Part shown: positions 1-5,736 of the stretch, piece by piece
How positions within the stretch are numbered: the first letter of the stretch is position 1
Layout of the letters: the number at the start of each line of letters is the position of its first letter
Source of the DNA: an uncultured Sphingopyxis sp.
GTDB taxonomy: Bacteria; Pseudomonadota; Alphaproteobacteria; Sphingomonadales; Sphingomonadaceae
Direction of reading: 5' to 3'
NCBI GenBank assembly: GCA_937957805.1
Contig: CALFXW010000101.1
Location: 1 to 7,171, forward strand
Length of the DNA stretch: 7,171 nucleotides
Translations under genes and position numbers: made by a program
Notes under the pieces: generated by a model
What the model saw: the letters and a program-made list of their open reading frames with translations, nothing else
Told to the model about the DNA's origin: nothing
Database searches by the model: none

Positions 1-319
1 CGACCTGAAAGTGGCCTGGATTGGCCTTATCGGCCGTGATGTTGACGAAGGCGCCCAGTTCGCAGGCGATGCGCCCGACGTGCACACGCTCTGCAATGGC
101 CAACTCTTCGGGGGACAGTGCAGCCTCGGCGGCGATGATGCCGGTGGCTACCTGGTTGGCAGCGCTCTTGAGCTGGGTGCGGCTGCTGGTTTCCGTCTTT
201 TTGGCGGGCGCTTTCGCTGCAGTCTTCGTAGCCGGCTTTTTGGCAGTTTCGCCCGCAGTCTGCGCTAGCACCAGTGCCGGCGACAAGAGGATCAGAGACA
301 AGGCAAGCAGACGCTTCAT
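1..319 (-). CDS. Secreted Lys/Ala-rich hypothetical protein, N-terminal part
   Basis: I do not recognise a named family with certainty. Reading leftward from the ATG at 319-317, the frame stays open for 106 codons and runs off the window edge, so the C-terminus is missing. Residues 1-19 form a typical Sec signal peptide: MKR, then a Leu-rich core, then a VLA-Q cleavage site after Ala19. Residues 27-41 (KKPATKTAAKAPAKK) are a low-complexity Lys/Ala/Pro linker. After it comes a more ordered stretch with a single Cys in RIACELGAFVNI (about residues 83-94). The mature protein is therefore probably periplasmic, with a flexible charged linker before a small domain. It lies 26 bases downstream of the CitE-like gene on the same strand, so the two are probably co-transcribed. 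Similar small proteins beside CitE-like lyases in Comamonadaceae are a memory-based impression, not a check. Confidence 0.75.
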   Translation of the reverse strand, partial: MKRLLALSLILLSPALVLAQTAGETAKKPATKTAAKAPAKKTETSSRTQLKSAANQVATGIIAAEAALSPEELAIAERVHVGRIACELGAFVNITADKANPGHFQV

Positions 320-324
320 GGGAA

Positions 325-328
325 CTCC
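325..328 (-). promoter_or_regulatory. Ribosome binding site for the secreted protein
   Basis: The minus strand carries GGAG five bases before the ATG at 319-317. It fixes the start of the secreted protein and excludes the overlapping frame that begins near 404. Confidence 0.6.
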
Positions 329-345
329 GTTCATGGATGGGTCGG

Positions 346-807
346 TCAGTGTAGAAAATAGGACTGGATGGTATCGGGCAATGGCCGACCGGTCTGGTGG
401 GCACGCTCGATCACCTGCCAGTAGTAGCGGTAACTGGCCCGGTCGTGCAGCTGATTGTCGTGTCGAATTGGCGCCCAATCAGCCAAGGCCGCCGTTTCAA
501 TGATGGCGCTGGCTCGCTCGATCTCGCGCTCCTGCGGTGCAAAGGCATCCAGAATGGGGCGGATCTGCCCCGGATGAATGCTCCACATGCGGGTGTAGCC
601 CAGTTCCTGGGCGGCGCGGGTGGCGGCCGCCCGCAAGGCTTCGGAATCGGTCAACTCAGTCACCACGCAATGGGACGGGACCTTGCCGTGGGCGTGGCAG
701 GCCGCGGCAATTTCCAGCTTGGCCCGCACCACGAGAGGATGAGTGAATTGCCCAGCTGACGACATGGCCTGTGCCGGGATCGCACCCCCGTGCGCGGACA
801 CGAAATC
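346..807 (-). CDS. CitE-like CoA-ester lyase (HpcH/HpaI family), C-terminal fragment
   Basis: This family (citrate lyase beta-subunit-like, malyl- or citramalyl-CoA lyases) cleaves or forms C-C bonds in CoA thioesters with a divalent metal, in the cytoplasm. The visible part is about 153 residues, roughly the C-terminal half of a usual protein of 300-350. Diagnostic stretches are GAIPAQAM, HPLVVRAKLEIAAACHAHGK, PSHCVVTE, GYTRMWSIHPGQIRPILDAF, and the C-terminal LHDRASYRYYWQVIERAHQ. The last is typical of a betaproteobacterial subgroup. The stop is TGA at 348-346. The N-terminal half, which should hold the catalytic Arg and metal-binding acidic residues, is absent. The frame instead continues into a beta-ketoacyl synthase at the DFVSAHG motif, so this is a truncated gene at a sequence junction and not a functional enzyme as it stands. 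Family assignment is firm; the exact substrate is unknown. Confidence 0.8.
   Translation of the reverse strand, partial: DFVSAHGGAIPAQAMSSAGQFTHPLVVRAKLEIAAACHAHGKVPSHCVVTELTDSEALRAAATRAAQELGYTRMWSIHPGQIRPILDAFAPQEREIERASAIIETAALADWAPIRHDNQLHDRASYRYYWQVIERAHQTGRPLPDTIQSYFLH
787..807. other. In-frame junction between CitE-like lyase and ketoacyl synthase
   Basis: On the minus strand these 21 bases encode DFVSAHG. Ketoacyl synthases carry DFVxAHG at their first catalytic His (usually followed by TxT), and CitE-like proteins carry a similar DFVSAH before GAIPA. Downstream the frame follows only the lyase, upstream only the synthase. The crossover therefore sits inside this shared motif, as expected of an assembly or template-switch chimera at microhomology. 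Confidence 0.65.
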
Positions 808-1180
808 CACCGCTTCGGCGCCGAGCCCCGCGTCGGCCAGTGCCGCGCTCATTGCCCGCGCAGCGCCGCGGCCCTGACGATCCGGACCCGTCATGTGATT
901 GGCGTCGCAGGAAAGACCGTAGCCGCTCAGGTAGGCGCGGATCCGCTGGCCGCGGCGGCTCGCGTGCTCCTCGGACTCAAGGACCAGGAACGCCGCACCC
1001 TCGCCGAGGTTCAGGCCGCTGCGGGCGCGATCGAACGGCTGGCACGGCCCCTTGGACTGGGCGCGCAGCGAGTGAAAGCCCGACAGGACGAACTCAGAGA
1101 TGGCGTCGGTGCCGCCGCACAGGACGACGTCGCAGCGGCCGGCCCGCAGCCACTGCAGCGCCATCCCCAGCGCCAGCGGG
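787..1180 (-). CDS. Beta-ketoacyl synthase (FabF-like), internal fragment
   Basis: Condensing enzymes of this family join an acyl chain to malonyl-ACP in fatty acid, aryl polyene or polyketide synthesis. The fragment is about 130 residues against a usual 400 or so. It shows the family order: ALGMALQWLRAGRCDVVLCGG, then TDAISEFVLSGF, then the FabF-type PFDRARSGLNLGEGAAFLVLE, then DANHMTGPDRQGRGAARAM, and the DFVSAHG motif with the first catalytic His. The nucleophilic Cys (ACxSG), which should come about ten residues before ALGMALQ, is missing. In its place lies an unrelated translation containing WEVFRFGFP. The second His and the Lys region after AHG are missing too, since the frame passes into the CitE-like lyase. 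It is therefore cut at both ends and cannot be active. Which ketoacyl synthase subgroup it belongs to cannot be settled from this piece. Confidence 0.78.
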
Positions 1181-1222
1181 AACCCAAAACGGAAGACCTC
1201 CCAGCCGAGCGGGCCCTTCAAC
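1174..1222. other. Junction zone between ketoacyl synthase and the ntrY tail
   Basis: Minus-strand ketoacyl synthase similarity stops near 1174-1180, and plus-strand NtrY kinase similarity begins near 1210-1223. The roughly 45 bases between match neither family well. The breakpoint lies here. Base composition falls from strongly G+C-rich on the left to moderate on the right within a few hundred bases. Confidence 0.55.
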
Positions 1223-1311
1223 CAGGGCGGCGGCACGGTGGTGACGCTGATACTGCCTGCCAATGGGCCGCCCAGCGCGACCGCAGACAGCAAAGATGCA
1301 GAGGATGGATG

Positions 1312-1312
<1 letters not shown>
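1210..1312 (+). CDS. ntrY: NtrY sensor histidine kinase, C-terminal tail
   Basis: NtrY is the membrane histidine kinase that phosphorylates NtrX. Only the last 30 or so residues are present. They read QGGGTVVTLILPANG, which matches the last glycine-rich turn and final beta-strand of a HATPase_c domain, followed by an acidic hydrophilic tail ending SKDAEDG. The stop is TGA at 1310-1312 and overlaps the first possible ATG of ntrX (1309-1311, in ATGA). Position directly before ntrX in the +1-shifted frame, plus the kinase-like end, support the call; the sequence alone would be too short. The remainder of ntrY, including the membrane segments, HAMP, PAS and the H-box, is lost at the junction to the left. 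The exact left end is uncertain by about 15 bases. Confidence 0.6.
1301..1305 (+). promoter_or_regulatory. Ribosome binding site for ntrX
   Basis: GAGGA lies inside the last codons of ntrY, six bases before the ATG at 1312 but only three before the alternative ATG at 1309. It favours the 1312 start and suggests translational coupling with ntrY. Confidence 0.6.
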
Positions 1313-2688
<1,376 letters not shown>

Positions 2689-2706
2689 GGCTAGACACGG
2701 GCGATA

Positions 2707-2735
2707 TTTTCACAACTTCATCGACATGCTATAAG
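2707..2735 (+). promoter_or_regulatory. Possible hfq promoter
   Basis: The 127-base gap between ntrX and hfq contains TATAAG at 2730-2735, followed by AT. A weak -35-like TTTTCA lies 17 bases upstream at 2707-2712. The -35 is poor against the alphaproteobacterial TTGACA pattern, so this is only a candidate. I see no convincing terminator for ntrX in the gap. Confidence 0.25.
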
Positions 2736-2802
2736 ATCGATAAACCGCAAAAAGGCGCGACAAGCGCGGGGTGATTGTTCTGTGGCGCGGCGCAGAACCA
2801 AT

Positions 2803-2808
2803 AAAGGA
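2803..2808 (+). promoter_or_regulatory. Ribosome binding site for hfq
   Basis: AAAGGA lies seven bases before the ATG at 2816. It supports the start at MSKAANN, as in other Hfq proteins, over an in-frame GTG at 2771 that would add 15 unrelated residues. Confidence 0.75.
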
Positions 2809-2815
2809 TAAGCCA

Positions 2816-3313
2816 ATGAGCAAGGCAGCTAATAACCTACAGGACATCTTCCTCAACCACTTACGCAAATCCAAAACGCCGGTGACCATGTTTTTGGTCA
2901 AAGGTGTGAAATTACAGGGTATTATAACCTGGTTTGACAATTTTTCGGTGCTGTTACGCCGTGATGGCCAGTCGCAATTGGTCTATAAGCATGCCATTTC
3001 AACAGTCATGCCAGCTCCCGGTTTCAACGCCGCGCCGATTGTCGAGGGTTTTGATGATAATGCCGCGAAATCAAAGCTGTTGCAGGAAATCTTCCTGTCC
3101 GCTGTGCGTAAATCCGGTCAGTCCGTTACGATGTTTCTGGTGAACGGCGTGATGTTACAAGGCGAAATCTGCGCCTTTGACCTGTTCTGCGTCATGCTGG
3201 AGCGCGATCGGTCAGTACAATTGGTCTATAAGCACGCCATTTCGACTGTCCAACCCAATGGCCCGGTTGCTCTGCATGCGGTGAATGAAGAAGGGGAGGC
3301 GCTGGAAGCTTGA
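2816..3313 (+). CDS. hfq: RNA chaperone Hfq with two tandem Sm domains
   Basis: Hfq pairs small regulatory RNAs with mRNAs; the usual protein is 70-100 residues and forms a hexameric ring. This one is 165 residues and holds two complete Sm-like domains, about residues 7-66 and 88-147, offset by exactly 81 codons and about 60% identical by hand alignment without gaps. Both have the Sm1 core (VTMFLV-G-LQG), the FD-F turn and the Sm2 signature QLVYKHAISTV (proximal-site Y57-K58-H59 and Y138-K139-H140), and both keep the Gln of LQD/LQE and an Arg-Lys rim pair. They differ at binding positions: the distal-face KLQ of copy one is MLQ in copy two, and the residue before the conserved Phe of the FDxF turn is Asn in one and Leu in the other. 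A 20-residue linker joins them, and a short acidic tail (NEEGEALEA) ends the protein. Three chains could form a pseudo-hexamer. Double-length Hfq has been reported in sphingomonads. Its TGA stop overlaps the hflX start. Confidence 0.96.
   Translation: MSKAANNLQDIFLNHLRKSKTPVTMFLVKGVKLQGIITWFDNFSVLLRRDGQSQLVYKHAISTVMPAPGFNAAPIVEGFDDNAAKSKLLQEIFLSAVRKSGQSVTMFLVNGVMLQGEICAFDLFCVMLERDRSVQLVYKHAISTVQPNGPVALHAVNEEGEALEA
2975..3000 (+). repeat. Direct repeat copy 1 within hfq
   Basis: This 26-base stretch encodes QLVYKHAIS in the first Sm domain. It recurs at 3218-3243 with a single C/T difference, offset by 243 bases (81 codons). Conservation at DNA level is far above the rest of the two domains. 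Confidence 0.85.
3218..3243 (+). repeat. Direct repeat copy 2 within hfq
   Basis: Second copy of the 26-base stretch at 2975-3000, encoding QLVYKHAIS in the second Sm domain, with one silent difference (CAT versus CAC for His). Either recent duplication, gene conversion or strong constraint could keep it so similar. Confidence 0.85.
3293..3299 (+). promoter_or_regulatory. Ribosome binding site for hflX
   Basis: GGGGAGG lies ten bases before the TTG at 3310, inside the last codons of hfq. It supports the TTG as the hflX start and coupling to hfq translation. Confidence 0.6.
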
Positions 3314-4638
3314 GCTTTGCAGCAGACCGGGTTGAACTGGCGCGCGGCGCCAAAAGTCTTTTGATCCTGCCTACGGCGCGTCGCAATGGTTTGACGCGTG
3401 ATGCAAAGGGGCGCGCGGCCGAAGCCACTGGATTGATAGCAGCCATCGGTCTCAACCATCTGGAAACAATATATTTTACCTTGAGGGCGCCGCACCCAGC
3501 AACCCTTTTGGGGGTGGGGCAGGTTGCCACCATATCGGAAGTTTGCGTCAGCGAAGATATCGAATTGGTGGTCGTAGATGCGGCGTTGACGCCGGTGCAA
3601 CAACGCAATCTGGAGCGTGCTTTTGGCACAAAGGTGATCGACCGCACCGCTCTAATCCTCGAAATTTTCGGTGAAAGGGCGGCGACGGCAGAGGGGCGGA
3701 TGCAGGTTGAACTGGCGCACTTGGCCTATCAGCAAGGACGTTTGGTGCGAAGTTGGACTCATTTGGAGCGCCAGCGCGGTGGTTTCGGCTTTTTGGGCGG
3801 CCCCGGCGAAACGCAGATAGAGGCGGATCGCCGCATGATTGGCGACCGCATGGCCGCTATCCGCAAGCGGTTGGATGGGGTCAAACGCACCCGCGCGCTG
3901 CACCGGGCGCGGCGGCAAAAGGCGCCGTGGCCGGTTGTGGCGCTGGTCGGCTATACCAATGCTGGAAAATCGACACTTTTCAACATATTGTCATCATCAT
4001 CGGTCATGGCCGAGGATCTGCTGTTCGCTACACTCGACCCGACCATGCGCCAGATTGCGCTGCCGGGAATCGGCAAAACCATATTGTCCGACACGGTGGG
4101 TTTTGTATCCGACCTGCCGACCGAATTGGTTGCCGCATTTCGCGCGACGTTGGAGGAGGTCGCGTCAGCCGATCTATTGCTCCACATCCGCGATATATCG
4201 CACCATGAAACACAGGCCCAGCGCGCCGATGTATGGAAAGTGTTGGCCGATTTGGGTGTTTGTGATGCCAATGGTGACACTTCGGAGGTGCCCATTATCG
4301 AAGTTTATAACAAGATAGACTTGTTGCCGTCCGATGCGCGTGCCGAGGTCATTGCGGCAGCCGCGCGCGATGGTGCCATACCGCTGTCTGCCACCACGGG
4401 GAAGGGGGTGGAGCAGCTGCAAGCGGCAGTTGCCCATTTATTGGGCGGCGATGATGTTGAACGCAGTCTGGTGCTCGATGCAGGTGATGGCGCGACCCGT
4501 GCGTGGTTGCACAAAAATGGTGCGATCCTGTCCGAAACATATGATGATGCGGGAAAAATATTTCTGACGGTCCGCTTGTCTGCACGGCGGCATGGCCAGC
4601 TTGCTGCGCGGCTCCATCAACTATCCGCGCGCGACTGA
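3310..4638 (+). CDS. hflX: GTPase HflX, ribosome-associated
   Basis: HflX is a TRAFAC-class, Obg-HflX superfamily GTPase that binds the 50S subunit and helps split or rescue stalled ribosomes under stress. The protein has 442 residues, the usual length. The N-terminal HflX domain (about 1-200) contains the conserved GGPGETQIE at 163-171 and an Arg/Lys-rich helix after it. The G domain (about 207-380) shows G1 GYTNAGKST at 214-222, G2 in FATLDPT at 239-245, G3 DTVGF at 261-265, G4 NKID at 334-337 and G5 SATTGKG at 360-366. A small C-terminal domain follows to residue 442. The start is a TTG whose last two bases are part of the hfq stop (TTGA, four-base overlap), with GGGGAGG upstream. No other in-frame start fits as well. 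hfq-hflX pairing is conserved across Proteobacteria. Its 3' end overlaps the convergent mazG. Confidence 0.96.
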   Translation: MSFAADRVELARGAKSLLILPTARRNGLTRDAKGRAAEATGLIAAIGLNHLETIYFTLRAPHPATLLGVGQVATISEVCVSEDIELVVVDAALTPVQQRNLERAFGTKVIDRTALILEIFGERAATAEGRMQVELAHLAYQQGRLVRSWTHLERQRGGFGFLGGPGETQIEADRRMIGDRMAAIRKRLDGVKRTRALHRARRQKAPWPVVALVGYTNAGKSTLFNILSSSSVMAEDLLFATLDPTMRQIALPGIGKTILSDTVGFVSDLPTELVAAFRATLEEVASADLLLHIRDISHHETQAQRADVWKVLADLGVCDANGDTSEVPIIEVYNKIDLLPSDARAEVIAAAARDGAIPLSATTGKGVEQLQAAVAHLLGGDDVERSLVLDAGDGATRAWLHKNGAILSETYDDAGKIFLTVRLSARRHGQLAARLHQLSARD

Positions 4639-5435
4639 GCGGCCTTGGCCGCGACCCAAAGCGCCTCCAGCTCGTCGGACGGATAAGCGCTAAGCGCGCC
4701 AGCGGCGGAATTCTCCATATGGTCAAAGCGCGCGACAAAGCGGTCGTTTGCGCCGCGCAACGCTGCCTCCGCATCAATGCCCAAATGCCGTGCCCAATTG
4801 ACAACCGAAAATAGCAGGTCACCAATTTCATCGGCCTTGCACGCATCATCAGCGGCTGCGACCTCTGCCAATTCCTCATCTATTTTGGCGCGCGGGCCGC
4901 TGGCATCAGGCCAATCAAATCCGACGCGCGCGGCACGTTTTTGCAATTTTTCCGCGCGCAGCAGCGCTGGCAGGCCAATCGCTACCCCCGCCAATGCTCC
5001 CGCTTGTCCGCTAGCCGCACGCTCAGCAGCTTTTTGAGCTTCCCATGCGCGCACTTGTTCGACCCCATCGCGCGGGCCTGCGTCGCCATAGACATGCGGG
5101 TGACGGCGGATCATCTTTTCACAAATGCTGGTGACAACCTCATCCAGCGTAAAGCTGCCTGCTTCGGTCGCCATTTGCGCATGATAGACGGTCTGAAGCA
5201 GCAAATCGCCCAATTCATCGCGTAGCGCCGCCATATCGTTGCGGGCAATGGCGTCGGCGACTTCATAGGCTTCTTCGATCGTATAGGGTGCGATGCTGGC
5301 GAAATCCTGCTCGCGATCCCATTCGCAACCATGCTCATGGTCGCGCAAATCGCGCATTATGTGCGCCAAGTCCGCAAAATTAAACGGCGGTTGTGGCGGG
5401 CATAGCTGGCTGACAGGGGGCTTGTGATTGCCCAT
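4617..5435 (-). CDS. mazG: Nucleoside triphosphate pyrophosphohydrolase MazG
   Basis: MazG hydrolyses NTPs and dNTPs to monophosphates and pyrophosphate in the cytoplasm; in E. coli it also affects ppGpp levels. At 272 residues it is full length, with the two tandem MazG domains of the long form. Domain one has GCEWD (36-40; GCPWD in most homologues), the metal-binding EEAYE at 54-58 and DELGD at 73-77, then the conserved RRHPHVYGD at 110-118. Domain two has LLRAEKLQKRAARVGFDW (about 158-175), EELAE at 187-191 and DEIGD at 202-206. Start choice: GGGG on the minus strand (5446-5443) lies seven bases before the ATG at 5435. An in-frame ATG at 5441 is only one base from it, so the shorter form is preferred. 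The gene converges on hflX and their 3' ends overlap by 22 bases. The protease fragment lies upstream on the same strand. Confidence 0.95.
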   Translation of the reverse strand: MGNHKPPVSQLCPPQPPFNFADLAHIMRDLRDHEHGCEWDREQDFASIAPYTIEEAYEVADAIARNDMAALRDELGDLLLQTVYHAQMATEAGSFTLDEVVTSICEKMIRRHPHVYGDAGPRDGVEQVRAWEAQKAAERAASGQAGALAGVAIGLPALLRAEKLQKRAARVGFDWPDASGPRAKIDEELAEVAAADDACKADEIGDLLFSVVNWARHLGIDAEAALRGANDRFVARFDHMENSAAGALSAYPSDELEALWVAAKAAQSRADS

Positions 5436-5458
5436 ATTCATACCCCAAGTTAAGTCTG

Positions 5459-5472
5459 ATAATATATATTAT
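5459..5472. promoter_or_regulatory. Perfect A/T palindrome upstream of mazG
   Basis: ATAATATATATTAT is a perfect 14-base palindrome in the 52-base gap between the protease stop (5488) and the mazG start (5435). The gap is the most A+T-rich stretch of the window. The site could include a -10 element for mazG (TATTAT on the minus strand) or a dimeric regulator site. I cannot name a protein that would bind it, and no clear -35 goes with it. Confidence 0.3.
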
Positions 5473-5487
5473 GTAATTAAATCACAT

Positions 5488-5736
5488 TCAGGGAGTCAGT
5501 ATCATCCGATCCCCCTCAACCCGCCAACGCCGCAATTTGTCGAGGAAATTCATACCCAGCAGGTTCATCTCGCCCAAATTTTCTCCAGCTTCAATTGCAA
5601 CGCCCTTAACGCGAACTTCTCCAACAACGATATCGACATTGCCCAATGGATAGGAATTGGCGATCCCGTTCGCGGTCTCCACGATCAGCGGCGCGCGCGG
5701 CAATTCGCATTCGCCGTTGTGGGACGGCTCTATCCG
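5488..5736 (-). CDS. Retropepsin-like aspartic protease (TIGR02281 type), C-terminal fragment
   Basis: This family resembles a single retroviral-type aspartic protease domain, often with an N-terminal membrane anchor; its cellular role is poorly known. About 80 C-terminal residues are visible. Key stretches are VETANGIAN (the strand after the active-site loop), VDIVVGEVRVKGVAIEAGENLGE, and the family hallmark NLLGMNFLDKLRRWRVEGDRMILTP ending at TGA (5490-5488). The catalytic Asp-Thr-Gly motif should lie 25-40 residues upstream of the visible part and is missing, because the frame passes into DNA that codes for the TonB-type receptor on the other strand. Reading frame continues leftward in the minus direction to about 5907, but those residues (Pro/Leu/Arg/Ser-rich) are shadow translation. 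The gene is in the same orientation as mazG, 52 bases upstream. Truncated at a junction; probably intact in the source genome. Confidence 0.75.
   Translation of the reverse strand, partial: RIEPSHNGECELPRAPLIVETANGIANSYPLGNVDIVVGEVRVKGVAIEAGENLGEMNLLGMNFLDKLRRWRVEGDRMILTP
5719..5736. other. Junction between protease and TonB receptor fragments
   Basis: On the minus strand these bases read RIEPSH, a plausible continuation of the protease. On the plus strand they begin the WDGSIRDNFSH segment of the receptor. Left of here only protease similarity is seen, right of here only receptor similarity, so the breakpoint falls in or beside this stretch. Confidence 0.55.

Noticed and set aside
346..1293. 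A new bifunctional ketoacyl synthase-lyase fusion
   Set aside because: Both parts lack essential catalytic regions and are joined at a motif common to both families, so a chimeric joint is more likely than a real fusion.
790..1308. Plus-strand extension that would make NtrX 632 residues long with a novel N-terminal domain
   Set aside because: The extra part is Arg/Gln/Ala-rich shadow translation of the minus-strand ketoacyl synthase. NtrX family proteins start at MALDILIVDDE, and a ribosome binding site precedes 1312.
2771..2815. GTG start giving Hfq 15 more residues
   Set aside because: The added residues do not resemble Hfq, and a strong ribosome binding site sits just before the ATG at 2816.
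4349..4879. Minus-strand frame of 176 codons across the hflX/mazG boundary
   Set aside because: It overlaps two well-supported genes in another frame and is rich in Arg, Pro and His, as expected of a shadow frame.
5436..5487. Replication origin or attachment site in the A/T-rich gap
   Set aside because: It is only 52 bases, with a single palindrome and no DnaA-box cluster, integrase, tRNA or flanking repeats.
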